Part shown: positions 7,585 through 16,196 of the stretch, piece after piece
Numbering within the stretch: position 1 is the stretch's first letter
Layout of the letters: each line of letters starts with the position of its first letter
Origin: Caldilineaceae bacterium
Lineage (GTDB): Bacteria > Chloroflexota > Anaerolineae > Caldilineales > Caldilineaceae
Length of the DNA: 32,881 nt
Reading direction: 5' to 3'
Assembly: GCA_022824685.1 (NCBI GenBank)
Contig: JAJDZJ010000042.1
Span: 1 to 32,881 of the forward strand
The notes under the pieces: model-generated
Told to the model about the DNA's origin: nothing
Database searches by the model: none
The model's input: only the letters and a program-made list of their open reading frames with translations
Translations under genes and position numbers: made by a program

Positions 7585-9049
7585 TCTCTGCTTTCGCAAC
7601 GCAAGGGAACTGGCCGCGGGCATCCGCGGCGGAGAATACAGCAGTGTCGAGGTTACCGAGGCGCACATTGCACAGATCGAGCGGGTGAACCCGTCGGTCA
7701 ATGCGGTGGTGACCTTTTTGCCGGAGCAGGCGCTGGAACGCGCCAGGGCCGCGGACGAGGCGCTGGCGCGGGGCGGAGTGGTTGGGCCGCTGCACGGGCT
7801 GCCGATGCTGCACAAGGACACGACGGACACGGCGGGGATCCGCACGACGTACGGTTCGCCGATTCACCGGGACAATGTGCCGGCGCAGAGCCAGCTGATC
7901 ATCGAGAGGCTGCATGCGGCCGGCGCAATCCCGATGGGGAAGACGAACGTGCCGGAGTTCGGGGCCGGTTCGCAGTCGTTCAACCCGGTGTTTGGGGCGA
8001 CGGGCAATCCGTACGACCCAAGCAAGACGTGCGGGGGGTCGAGCGGCGGGCAGGCGGTGGCGCTGGCGTGCGGGATGACACCGGTTGCGGACGGCAGCGA
8101 CATGGGCGGTTCGCTGCGCAACCCGGGCAACTACTGTAATGTCGTGGGCTTCCGAGTTTCACCGGGCCGGGTTCCGGTATGGCCGAGTTTGGCAGGTTGG
8201 TCGGGGCTGTCTGTGCAGGGGCCGATGGGGCGTACTGTGGCGGACGTTGCTTTTCTTTTGAGTGTGATTGCGGGGCCGGACGCACGTTCGCCGATCGCGC
8301 AGTCGGAGCCGGGCAGCGTTTTTGCACGTCCGCTGGCGCGCGATTTCAGCGGCGTGCGGATTGCGTACAGCGCGGATTTGGGCGGCGAGTTCCCGGTTGA
8401 CCCGCGGGTGAGGAACGCGATCGAGGCGCAGCTGCCGGCGTTCGGTGAACTTGGATGCGAGGTGACCGATTTCAGCGGCGCGGGCGCGGGGCGGCCGCGG
8501 GGTGACGGTCCGGGTTTGCCGGATTTCGGCGGCGCGGACGAGATTTTCAAGACGTTGCGGGCGTGGAGCTTCCATCATTCGCACGGGCCGCTTCTGGCGG
8601 AGCACCGCCATCAGATGAAGGACACGATCATCTGGAACGTCGAACAGGGGGCGAAGCTGAGCGGCGCAGACCTGGCACGCGCCGAAGAGATGCGCACGAC
8701 GTTGTATCAGGCGATGCGCGTCTTTATGGAGACGTATGAGTTCCTGCTGCTGCCGGTGAACCAGGTCCCGCCCTTCTCGGTGGACGTGCCGTATCCGACC
8801 TCCATCGACAGCGGGAACGGGATTGTGGAAATGGAGACCTATATAGACTGGATGAAGTCGTGCTACTTCATCACTGTGACGGGCCATCCGGCCATTTCGG
8901 TACCCTGCGGGTTCACGCCAGAGGGGCTGCCGGTGGGCGTGCAGATCGTGGGCCGCCACCGGGATGATTTCGGCCTGTTGCAGCTGGCGCATGCGTTTGA
9001 ACAGGTGACGAGGGTGGGGGAACGCAGACCGGCACTGGTCAGTGCTTAG
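7574..9049 (+). CDS. Amidase signature family enzyme
   Basis: The 491-residue protein has the Ser-cisSer-Lys triad of amidase-signature hydrolases: K81 in LHKDTTDTAG, the cis-Ser in GGSSGG (155-159) and nucleophile S180 in GSDMGGSLRNPG. The length is normal for the family. I chose the start at 7574 (MTTDLCFRNA), inside the end of the PhyH gene, because the family begins about here; a longer frame would lie wholly inside PhyH. The enzyme hydrolyses a carboxamide; the substrate is unknown. It lacks the GatB/GatC neighbours of Gln-tRNA amidotransferase, so a GatA role is unlikely. The coupling to PhyH copy 2 suggests a shared catabolic pathway. Confidence 0.9.
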   Translation: MTTDLCFRNARELAAGIRGGEYSSVEVTEAHIAQIERVNPSVNAVVTFLPEQALERARAADEALARGGVVGPLHGLPMLHKDTTDTAGIRTTYGSPIHRDNVPAQSQLIIERLHAAGAIPMGKTNVPEFGAGSQSFNPVFGATGNPYDPSKTCGGSSGGQAVALACGMTPVADGSDMGGSLRNPGNYCNVVGFRVSPGRVPVWPSLAGWSGLSVQGPMGRTVADVAFLLSVIAGPDARSPIAQSEPGSVFARPLARDFSGVRIAYSADLGGEFPVDPRVRNAIEAQLPAFGELGCEVTDFSGAGAGRPRGDGPGLPDFGGADEIFKTLRAWSFHHSHGPLLAEHRHQMKDTIIWNVEQGAKLSGADLARAEEMRTTLYQAMRVFMETYEFLLLPVNQVPPFSVDVPYPTSIDSGNGIVEMETYIDWMKSCYFITVTGHPAISVPCGFTPEGLPVGVQIVGRHRDDFGLLQLAHAFEQVTRVGERRPALVSA

Positions 9050-9079
9050 TGGGGCCTCATTCCTGTTTTGGAAACTCCC

Positions 9080-9104
9080 ACGGGGTGACAGGCCCCGTCT
9101 TTAA
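9080..9104 (+). terminator. Possible weak terminator after the amidase
   Basis: ACGGGG (9080-9085) pairs with CCCCGT (9093-9098) across a 7-nt loop and is followed by C and a short T run. It lies 31 nt after the amidase stop. The T tract is too short for a confident call. Confidence 0.4.
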
Positions 9105-9176
9105 CCTGCCGCTTCCCTTATCCGGTCCGAACGAAATTTCAACGAACCCCGGCCCACACCTCCGAAAGGGTTGTCT

Positions 9177-10811
9177 GTGAACACACTCCGTACCGGCGGC
9201 GAAGCGCTTGTGCAAGGCCTTCTCTCCCACGGTATCGACACCATCTTCGGACTGCCCGGCGTGCAGAACGACCACTTCTACAACGCCGTTTACGACGCCG
9301 GGCACCAAATGCGCGCCATTCATACCCGCCATGAGCAGGGCGCAGCCTACATGGCCCTCGGCTACGCGCTCGCCTCCGGAAAGACCGGCGTCTATGTCGT
9401 CGTACCCGGCCCCGGATTCCTCAACACCACCGCCGCGCTCGCAACCGCCTACGCCACAAATGCGCCCGTACTCTGCCTCGCCGGCCAGATCCATTCGGAC
9501 CAGATCGGCCGCGATTACGGTATGTTGCACGAGATCCCGGATCAACTGGCTGTTATGCGTTCGCTGAGCAAGTGGGCGCGCCGCGCCGAAAGCCCCGGCG
9601 AGATCCCCCAACTGCTGGCTGCGGCGCTCAGCGAAATGCGTTCAGGCCGCCCGCGGCCGGTCGGGCTGGAACTGCCCCTGGACGTTCTTGCTGCCAAGGC
9701 GGAAATGAACAACGCCCCACTCCCCCTGACCGTGCGCCGGCCAGCAGTGGATACCGACACCATCGAAGAGGCAGCTCGGCTCCTCGGCAAGGCGCGCAAC
9801 CCGGTGATATTCGTCGGCGGCGGCGCAATGGACGCAGGCGAAGAAGTCCGCGCACTGGCCGAAGCCCTCCAGGCCCCCGTCATCGCCAGCGGCCGCGGGC
9901 GAGGCATCCTCTCCAGCCGCCATCCATTCAGCCACACCTACGCAGCCGGTGAACCCCTCTGGGAACAGGCCGACCTGGCCATCGCCATCGGCACACGACT
10001 GACCAAGCCGCTGATTCAGTGGAAGAGCCCCGATCATCTTTCTCTGATACGCATCGACATCGCGCCGCAGGAATCAGGCTTCCTGGCCCCCGCAGACGTG
10101 ACTGTCGCGGCCGACAGCAAGGATGCCCTGCGTGCGCTGCTGCCGGTCCTGGCGCGCTACAACCGCCAGCGTCCATCCCGCACTGCTGAAATGCTAGCGC
10201 TGCGCAAGGAGATTAAGGAACTCTTTGACTCGTTCCAACCCCAGACGGACTTCGTTCGCGCCATCCGCGACACTTTGCCCGATGACGGCATCTTTGTCGA
10301 TGAGATCACGCAGGTTGGCTATGCCAGTATTCTGGCAATGCCCGTTTACCAGCCGCGTACATTCCTGACCCCCAACTATCAGGCGACCTTGGGCTGGGGC
10401 CTGCCAACCGCACTCGGCGCAAAAGCGGCCGCCCCCGATCGATCGGTCCTCTCGATCAGCGGTGACGGCGGCTTCCTATTTTGCGTAACCGAACTGGCCA
10501 CCGCGGTGCAGCATGGCATCAACACCGTTTCGGTCGTCTTCAACGATGGAGCATTTGGCAACGTGCGCCGCATGCAGAAGGAGCTCTACGCCGGCCGCGT
10601 CATCTCCTCGGATCTGGTAAATCCTGACTTTGTTGCTCTGGCAGAGTCCTTCGGCGCCTTGGGGGTCCGCGTACACTCCGCCGACAGCCTGCGCGACGCG
10701 CTGACCGATGCTTACGCGGCAGACCGGCCCGTTGTGATCGAAGTGCCGGTCGCGGAGATGCCTGGGCCCTGGCGGGGCCTGTATCCCGCCGAGGTCTTGA
10801 TCGAAAAGTGA
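9177..10811 (+). CDS. Thiamine diphosphate-dependent enzyme (acetolactate synthase-like)
   Basis: The 544-residue protein has the three domains of the POX/acetolactate synthase family: an N-terminal pyrimidine-binding domain with the catalytic Glu (E53 in TRHEQGAAYMALG), a central domain with an IFVGGGAMDAG segment, and a C-terminal PP domain with the GDG...N cofactor motif (GDGGFLF ... VVFNDGAFGN). The GTG at 9177 is preferred over the TTG at 9171 because AAAGGG lies 6 nt upstream of GTG and directly against TTG. No small regulatory subunit follows, and neighbours are not branched-chain genes, so a catabolic ThDP enzyme (decarboxylase or carboligase on a 2-oxoacid) is as likely as true acetolactate synthase. 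It sits between the PhyH-amidase unit and pheA. Confidence 0.85.
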   Translation: MNTLRTGGEALVQGLLSHGIDTIFGLPGVQNDHFYNAVYDAGHQMRAIHTRHEQGAAYMALGYALASGKTGVYVVVPGPGFLNTTAALATAYATNAPVLCLAGQIHSDQIGRDYGMLHEIPDQLAVMRSLSKWARRAESPGEIPQLLAAALSEMRSGRPRPVGLELPLDVLAAKAEMNNAPLPLTVRRPAVDTDTIEEAARLLGKARNPVIFVGGGAMDAGEEVRALAEALQAPVIASGRGRGILSSRHPFSHTYAAGEPLWEQADLAIAIGTRLTKPLIQWKSPDHLSLIRIDIAPQESGFLAPADVTVAADSKDALRALLPVLARYNRQRPSRTAEMLALRKEIKELFDSFQPQTDFVRAIRDTLPDDGIFVDEITQVGYASILAMPVYQPRTFLTPNYQATLGWGLPTALGAKAAAPDRSVLSISGDGGFLFCVTELATAVQHGINTVSVVFNDGAFGNVRRMQKELYAGRVISSDLVNPDFVALAESFGALGVRVHSADSLRDALTDAYAADRPVVIEVPVAEMPGPWRGLYPAEVLIEK

Positions 10812-10962
10812 CCTTCCCGGATATTCGCACAGCGCATCCGCTTTGCTGATCCTGGCGCAAACCGCCGCCTCGCAGCGCGGTCACGACCCCAGCGGCGAAC
10901 GGCGGTTTCTCGTTCTATAGGCCTCATCTTCTTGCGGCTCATTGATAGTGGGGAGTGGTCCG

Positions 10963-11820
10963 ATGACAGTGATCGCATTTCAAGGGGAGCATGGCTCATT
11001 TTCCGAACAAGCAAGCCACCAACAGTTCGGGGCCGGGGCCCACACCCTGTCCTGTAAGACCTTTGAAGAGCTCTTTTCATCTCTGGACGACGATCGCGCC
11101 GCAATGGGAGTCGTGCCGGTGGAGAACTCCGCCGCCGGCAGCATCAACAAGGCCAGCGATCTGTTGTTGAACCATGACCTGCGAATTCAAGGTGAAATCA
11201 TTTTGCGGGTGCAACTCAACTTGCTGACGGTGCCTGGCAATGGCGACAAGATCAAGCAGGTGCGCAGCCATACACAGGCATTGTCGCAGTGCGAAAATTT
11301 TCTCAACCGCAACTGTTTCGAGGCCGTTCCCTGGTATAATACGGCCGGCAGCGCCAAGGATCTGGCGGCGTGCCCGGAGCCGAATGTGGGCGTAATTGCC
11401 AGTTCGCTGGCCGCAGACATCTATGGCCTGGAGATCGTCCAGCGCAACATAGAGGACATGAGCTACAACTATACGCGCTTCGTTGTCATCGGAAAAGGCG
11501 AAACGGGGCAGACACAAAATGCCAAAACATCGATCGTCTTTGCCACACCGCACAGCCCAGACGGGTTGTCAACCTGCATCCGGGAGTTTGCCGACCGCAA
11601 AATCAAGCTTCTCAGGTTGGTGAGCCGCCCGCGCCGCGATTTTCCGTGGCAGTATGTATTTTATATGGACGTCGAGGGCCACTGGCGAGAGCCCGACTGC
11701 GGCGCTGCCATTCTAGGCCTAGTAAACCATGCGGCGTTCGTCAAAATGTTGGGTAGCTATCCCGCGGCAGTACAGCCCATTGAGGATCGATACGCACAGA
11801 AGACAATGTTGCAGGACTAG
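10963..11820 (+). CDS. pheA: Prephenate dehydratase
   Basis: The 285-residue protein converts prephenate to phenylpyruvate in phenylalanine synthesis. The N-terminal catalytic part has the FQGEHGSFSEQA opening, the VPVENSAAGS stretch (52-60) and the invariant T-R-F (171-173). An ACT regulatory domain follows, with SRP at 221-223; the usual ESRP is VSRP here, which may alter Phe feedback. The start at 10963 has GGGGAG about 8 nt upstream. It is monofunctional: no chorismate mutase domain. It appears to be a single transcription unit, convergent with the amidohydrolase. Confidence 0.92.
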   Translation: MTVIAFQGEHGSFSEQASHQQFGAGAHTLSCKTFEELFSSLDDDRAAMGVVPVENSAAGSINKASDLLLNHDLRIQGEIILRVQLNLLTVPGNGDKIKQVRSHTQALSQCENFLNRNCFEAVPWYNTAGSAKDLAACPEPNVGVIASSLAADIYGLEIVQRNIEDMSYNYTRFVVIGKGETGQTQNAKTSIVFATPHSPDGLSTCIREFADRKIKLLRLVSRPRRDFPWQYVFYMDVEGHWREPDCGAAILGLVNHAAFVKMLGSYPAAVQPIEDRYAQKTMLQD

Positions 11821-12062
11821 GTACAGGAGATACAAGTGCCGACTTCGTTCTGCCCGTTGGGCGAGCAGAATTTGAGGAGGCAGCCCTGTTAGGGGCAGGC
11901 GCACTGCGCGCTGGCCATCTCTTGCGCTTGGCGGACGCCGTGGTTGCATGCTGCGAATTGTTCATTCCTGACTCACTGTCAGCGGCGAAGCCTTGGTCGA
12001 CGCTCATGTGCATGTAGTAGGTACGAGTTAGCGACTGCAGATGCAGGTTAATGTTCCGGCGT

Positions 12063-12917
12063 TCAGTCAGAAGGCTTTGCCAGACCCCAGATGCGGGCGG
12101 CTGTACCCCCCAGGATTTTCTCCTTGTCATCCTCGCTGAGGAACGGCAGTCCCTCTCTGATCAGACTCAGTTCTTGGGCAAGCGAAGGCCAGTTGTGCTT
12201 GGCGCGATGGCGGCCGGGGTATCCGGTGCCCCAGATAATACGCTCGGACCCGAAGGCTGAAAAGATACGAGCGATGAAGGGATGGACGTCGGCGTGGGGA
12301 TAGCTCTGGCGGGAGTGTCCGTTGACGTCGGACAGCTTGACGTGAACGTTGTCGTAGCGGGCGAGGTCGACGATGGGCTGGTAGGCGGCTTCGGGGGCCT
12401 CGACCTGGGGGTAGCCGAGGTGGTCGAGGATGAGCGTCAGGCGCGGAAAGCGGCGGGCGATGGCATCGATCTGGTCGGCCTCCGCCGCGGTCAGGTGAAA
12501 CTGGATGACCGCGCCGGCGGCGGCGATCTCTTCCCACATTGGCCCGTTTTGGGCAGTTAAGAGAATCTTCTCATCGGGATAGTACATGGGATGGAAGCGG
12601 AACCCGGCGAGGCCGCGTTCCTGGATCCAGTAGCGCACTTGCTCGGCGTTGTTTGGGTCCTGGGGGTCGATGAGACCGTGTCCGATGAAGCGATGGGGGA
12701 AGCGGGCGGCGGAGTCGGCGATGTAGCCGTTATCCCAGGTGGACCAGCTGGTTTGCACGAGCACGGCCCAATCGACGCCGTGGGCGTTCATTTCGGCCAG
12801 CAGCTCGTCGGCGGCGCCGGGTTCATCGGGGTAGGTGTTCCAGGTGGGGGCGGTAGGGCCGACGGGGTATTTGGGCGGATCGATCTCCCAGACGTGAACG
12901 TGGGTGTCGACAAGCAT
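12063..12917 (-). CDS. Amidohydrolase (TIM-barrel metal-dependent hydrolase)
   Basis: The 284-residue protein opens with the metal-binding H-x-H at residues 6-8 (VDTHVHVWE) and later has FRFHPMYY, the strand-4/5-type IQFHLT, LILDHLG and WGTGYPG segments. This is the ACMSD/amidohydrolase-2 layout (PF04909), which covers lactonases and decarboxylases of aromatic or sugar acids. The usual acidic metal ligand near the C-terminus (often GTDYP or GSDWP) reads GTGYP here, with G in place of D, so metal binding may differ. It is a single gene on the minus strand, convergent with pheA and divergent from the lipoprotein gene. The ribosome site is weak. Confidence 0.85.
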   Translation of the reverse strand: MLVDTHVHVWEIDPPKYPVGPTAPTWNTYPDEPGAADELLAEMNAHGVDWAVLVQTSWSTWDNGYIADSAARFPHRFIGHGLIDPQDPNNAEQVRYWIQERGLAGFRFHPMYYPDEKILLTAQNGPMWEEIAAAGAVIQFHLTAAEADQIDAIARRFPRLTLILDHLGYPQVEAPEAAYQPIVDLARYDNVHVKLSDVNGHSRQSYPHADVHPFIARIFSAFGSERIIWGTGYPGRHRAKHNWPSLAQELSLIREGLPFLSEDDKEKILGGTAARIWGLAKPSD

Positions 12918-13219
12918 TTTTGGGGCTTTTCAGGGTTGGCAACAGCGCTTGCGGCTGGCCGGATGTGTTTGGCGGGGCGGCTTCTGCTTTGGCATAATGA
13001 CGAGTGACGCCCGCCCACTCTCTGGATGTTTCTCTTCCCTCGGCGATCGGCAGACACAGGGATCTCGACGGGCTGCCAAGGAAGGCGACCAGTCAGGTGG
13101 CAGAGTCACGCGACGGGTTTGATTCTACTCGTGTGGAGAAACATGATCAAGTGCAAAGCGCGTTCAGTTTGTTGTAACAGGACGCGGGCAAAGGCGCCGC
13201 CGTCCGAGGAGGAAGGTCG
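12918..13219. other. Divergent intergenic region
   Basis: This 302-nt spacer separates the amidohydrolase (minus) and the thioredoxin-like lipoprotein (plus). A possible plus-strand promoter is TTGGCG (12969-12974), 18 nt, CATAAT (12993-12998). AGGAGG just before 13220 is the ribosome site of the lipoprotein. I see no gene in it. Confidence 0.45.
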
Positions 13220-13762
13220 ATGACAGCAGTTCACAGGCAGTTTGCTCTCGTTGTTCTTGTGTTGGCCCTGGCGCTGTCGGGCTGCAACGCGTTAACCGGC
13301 GAGGAGGCGCCGGCCGCGGCGGAAGAGGTCGCGCAGGATACGGAGGCGCCGGCGGTTGAGGAGGCAACGGCCACGCCGGAGCCGGAACCGACCGAGGTTG
13401 CGATCGGACCGCCGCCGGCCTTCAGAGAAGAGTTGCAGCCGACCGACCCGGCGACTGTTGCGCTGGGCGTCGGCCAACCCCAGGTGGTCGAACTCTTCGC
13501 TTTCTGGTGACCGGTCTGCGTCCGCTTTGCCCCTGTGGTTCACAGGCTCGAGATTGATTACTGGGGACAGGTCGAGTTCATCTATCTGGACATTGACGAT
13601 GCGAACGTGGCACCCTACAAGCAGCAGTTCAACTTCCGCTACCAGCCCCACCTGATCCTGCTGGACGGAGAGGGGAATGTGGTGCAGGAGTACGTCGGTG
13701 CGCAACCTGAAGCGGATCTGCGCGCCGCGCTGGACAATCTGATTGCGGTAAGCAGCGAATAG
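13220..13762 (+). CDS. Thioredoxin-like lipoprotein, putative selenoprotein (in-frame TGA)
   Basis: The frame from ATG 13220 (AGGAGG upstream) encodes a lipoprotein signal peptide (LALALSGC, lipid Cys 22), an acidic Pro/Glu/Ala-rich linker (about 28-62), then VVELFAFW followed by TGA at 13508-13510 and, in the same frame, PVCVRFAPVVHRL to a stop at 13762. In thioredoxins the sequence at this point is W-C-P-x-C, so the TGA replaces exactly the first active-site Cys, giving a W-U-P-V-C redox site in a 180-residue protein. The part after the TGA is a normal thioredoxin fold (FIYLDIDD; YQPHLILLDGEGNVV with the strand before cis-Pro region). A hairpin suited to a bacterial SECIS lies just downstream. 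Without Sec insertion only a 96-residue stub would form. A chance nonsense mutation is the alternative. Confidence 0.75.
13511..13546 (+). promoter_or_regulatory. Candidate bacterial SECIS hairpin after the TGA
   Basis: CCTGTG (13532-13537) pairs perfectly with CACAGG (13541-13546) around GTT; opening the last pair gives a GGTTC loop. The loop begins 26-27 nt after the TGA, within the 16-37 nt usual for bacterial SECIS elements, and starts with G as these loops do. The lower stem is weak. Support comes from the position relative to the TGA codon rather than from the fold alone. Confidence 0.55.
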
Positions 13763-13857
13763 CAGGCAAACGCGATGGCTCGTGGATAGCGGGGCGTTGA
13801 CCGCGACTGCGCGGGAGGCGGTCGCGGTTTGGGCTGCGGAAAGACGGCCATGAAGTT

Positions 13858-15390
13858 ATGAAAGAAGAACTTGGCGAAGTGACGATCGTCCAACTGCAGG
13901 AGGATATGGCCGCGGGCGTGCGCACGGCCGTCAGCATTACCGAGGGCTATCTGGCGGCGATTGCTGCGTTGGACGACATTCTGCGCTCGGTGATCGAGAC
14001 CAACCCGGACGCGGAGGCGATCGCGGCGCGGCTGGACTCTGAACGCGCCGCGGGCCGTGTGCGCGGGCCGCTGCATGGCATTCCCATTCTATTGAAGGAC
14101 AATATCGATACGGCTGACCGCATGAAAACAACGGCGGGCTCCCTGGCTCTGCTGGGGTCGCGGCCGGCGCGGGATGCGACGGTGGCGGCCGCGCTGCGGG
14201 AAGCGGGCGCGGTGATTCTCGGCAAGGCCAACCTGAGCGAATGGGCCAATTTCCGATCGACGAAATCGACGAGCGGTTGGAGCGGGCGCGGGGGCCAGTG
14301 CCGAAACCCCTTTGATCCGGACCGCAACCCTGGGGGCTCCAGCTCCGGTTCGGGAGCGGCGGTGAGCGCGAATCTGGCGGCGGCGGCGCTGGGCACGGAG
14401 ACGGACGGCTCGATCGTGAACCCGTCGGGCGCGTGCGGCATCGCGGGCATCAAGCCGACAGTGGGATTGAGCAGCCGGGCGGGCGTCATTCCGATCTCGC
14501 ATACGCAGGATACGGTGGGGCCGATGGCGCGCACCGTCGCTGACGCGGCGGCTGTGCTGGGCGCGCTCACCATGGCAGACGGGCGCGACGCGGCGACGGG
14601 GGCCAAGGGGAGACGTGCACACGGCGACTACCGGCAGTATCTGGACGCCGACGGTTTGCGGGGCGCGCGCATTGGGGTGGCGCGCAAAGTGGTTAGCGGC
14701 TATGACGGGCCGACGGACGGGGTGTTCGAGGAGGCGATCCGGGCGATCCGCGACGCGGGCGCGGAGGTGATCGACCCTGCCGACATCCCGACGGTTGAGG
14801 ACGAAAGAATGGGCGCGAGCGAATTGGTGGTCATGGAGACGGAGTTCAAGCATGGCATTGCCAGCTATCTGGCGACGCGAATCGCGGCGGATGGGGAGAT
14901 GCCCCGGCCGCGAACGCTGGCTGATCTGATCCGTTTCAACGAGGCGCACGCGGAGCGGGAACTGGCCCATTTCGGCCAGGAGCGTTTTGAACGCTCGCAG
15001 GCGCGGGGTCCTCTCGACGGCGAGGAATATGTGGAGGCGCTGGCTACGGGCAGGCGGCTGGCGGGCGCGGAAGGGCTGGACGCGGTGCTGGACGAGCATG
15101 GATTGGACGCGCTGATTGCGCCGACGGGCGGGCCGGCGTGGCCGCTCGACCCGGAGGCGGGGGATGCCGTTCATGGCGGGAGTTCGCGCTGCGCCGCGGT
15201 GGCGGGCTATCCGCTGGTGACGGCGCCGGCCGGCTTTGTGCCGCAGGGTACCGAGAGCGGGGCGGGAAAGGACCTGCCGATTGGGCTTACCTTTATGGGG
15301 CGCGCGTGGAGCGAGCCGGTGCTGATCCGCCTTGCCTATGCTTTTGAACAGGTTACGCAGGCGCGGCGTCCGCCGGAATTGGAAGGATAG
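13858..15390 (+). CDS. Amidase signature family enzyme (second)
   Basis: The 510-residue protein carries the amidase triad: K80 in ILLKDNIDT, the cis-Ser within GGSSSGSG (159-166) and nucleophile S185 in GTETDGSIVNPSG. A Gly-rich insert (TSGWSGRGGQCRNPFDPDRN) before the Ser loop is typical of the long amidases related to plant and bacterial GatA-like proteins that are not Gat subunits. It is only distantly related to the amidase at 7574. The start is the first ATG of the conserved region; the ribosome site is weak. It is followed after 67 nt by a CBS protein, perhaps in the same transcript. The substrate is unknown. Confidence 0.88.
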   Translation: MKEELGEVTIVQLQEDMAAGVRTAVSITEGYLAAIAALDDILRSVIETNPDAEAIAARLDSERAAGRVRGPLHGIPILLKDNIDTADRMKTTAGSLALLGSRPARDATVAAALREAGAVILGKANLSEWANFRSTKSTSGWSGRGGQCRNPFDPDRNPGGSSSGSGAAVSANLAAAALGTETDGSIVNPSGACGIAGIKPTVGLSSRAGVIPISHTQDTVGPMARTVADAAAVLGALTMADGRDAATGAKGRRAHGDYRQYLDADGLRGARIGVARKVVSGYDGPTDGVFEEAIRAIRDAGAEVIDPADIPTVEDERMGASELVVMETEFKHGIASYLATRIAADGEMPRPRTLADLIRFNEAHAERELAHFGQERFERSQARGPLDGEEYVEALATGRRLAGAEGLDAVLDEHGLDALIAPTGGPAWPLDPEAGDAVHGGSSRCAAVAGYPLVTAPAGFVPQGTESGAGKDLPIGLTFMGRAWSEPVLIRLAYAFEQVTQARRPPELEG

Positions 15391-15396
15391 AACTGC

Positions 15397-15417
15397 AGTG
15401 GATAGTGGATAGTGGAT
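15397..15417. repeat. Heptamer array AGTGGAT x3
   Basis: Three perfect 7-bp units, AGTGGAT, lie just after the amidase stop. The same AGTGG-type heptamer recurs at 19688-19701 and 21801-21835, so it is a family of short tandem repeats confined to intergenic spaces. Confidence 0.75.
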
Positions 15418-15457
15418 CTTGTGGTGTAGATGGTTTTTGGGGGGATGGAGTAAGAGG

Positions 15458-15940
15458 ATGACTTTGCAGAATGACCTGAAGTCGGAGCTTGTCAGCCATT
15501 TGGTTGTGAGCGGCTTTTCGCAGGTGGCCGCGGGGACGCCGGTCCGAGATACGCTGGCACGGATGCGTGCGGACCGCCAGGTGGTCTGCCTGGTGGTTGA
15601 CGGGGATGAGGCGGCGGCGGTGCGGCTGGTGGGCATCTTTACAGAGCGGGATGTGATGCGCAAGGTGATCGATGTTCCGGGGATGCTGGACAGGCCGGTG
15701 GATGAGGTGATGACGCCGGACCCGATTACGATTGGTCCGGACGCGTCGGCGGCGGACGCTTTGCGGTTGATGGACGAGAACCATGTTCGCAATCTGCCGG
15801 TCGTGGATCGAAGCGGCAGGCTGCTGGGGATCATGGCGCACCAGGCGATCATCCAGTTTCTTGCAGACCGCTATCCGGTGGAAGTTTTGAATCGCCCGAT
15901 CGATCCGGAACAGTTCCCGCGCAAGGCGGAGGGTGGATAG
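15458..15940 (+). CDS. Tandem CBS-domain protein
   Basis: The 160-residue protein consists of two CBS motifs, a Bateman module that binds adenine nucleotides. Landmarks are VGIFTERDVMRKV and VMTPDPITIGPDASAADAL in the first half and VRNLPVVDRSGRLLGI in the second. It has no catalytic domain. The start at 15458 (MTLQND) is preferred over an upstream ATG at 15419 because the domain begins there and purine-rich GGAG/AAGAGG precedes it. It lies 256 nt before korA, and KorB itself carries a C-terminal CBS pair, so both may sense energy charge for the same enzyme; that link is inference. Confidence 0.85.
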   Translation: MTLQNDLKSELVSHLVVSGFSQVAAGTPVRDTLARMRADRQVVCLVVDGDEAAAVRLVGIFTERDVMRKVIDVPGMLDRPVDEVMTPDPITIGPDASAADALRLMDENHVRNLPVVDRSGRLLGIMAHQAIIQFLADRYPVEVLNRPIDPEQFPRKAEGG

Positions 15941-16196
15941 AGAAAGGCGAGGAGAGAGTGAAGAGAAGTGAGGAGTGAGTAAAACCTCTTCGCTTAGCTT
16001 GTTTTTCGCGAGATGACTGTGGTTGGGTGGTTACGAGAACACACTTAGGCTTTTGCGCAACTCATGGTCGATAAACTCGGGAACCATGCCAGGTGCCCTA
16101 TTTTTTGGGCCTGTGGGGGCCTGATTCGTGTCGGGTTTTGGGATTTTTTGAGGGTGGCGATAGCCCTTTTTGAATGGAGGTCAGCGGAGAACGGAG

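Noticed and set aside
7574-9049. Amidase as GatA of Gln-tRNA amidotransferase
   Set aside because: No gatB or gatC is nearby and the gene is coupled to a PhyH dioxygenase, so the specific symbol is not supported.
9177-10811. Calling the ThDP enzyme ilvB
   Set aside because: No ilvN/ilvC neighbours and no diagnostic residues that I can identify with certainty; the broader family name is safer.
11821-12015. Open plus-strand frame after pheA (reading ...ADFVLPVGRAEFEEAALL...)
   Set aside because: It looks somewhat protein-like but has no start codon or ribosome site and is preceded by a TGA in frame; at most a relic.
13535-13762. Separate 75-aa thioredoxin-like gene starting at GTG 13535
   Set aside because: It has no ribosome site, lacks the strand and the W before the active site, and is in the same frame as the upstream lipoprotein ORF across a single TGA.
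14089-15852. 587-codon minus-strand frame opposite the second amidase and CBS gene
   Set aside because: Low-complexity Arg/Pro composition and it spans two real genes on the other strand.
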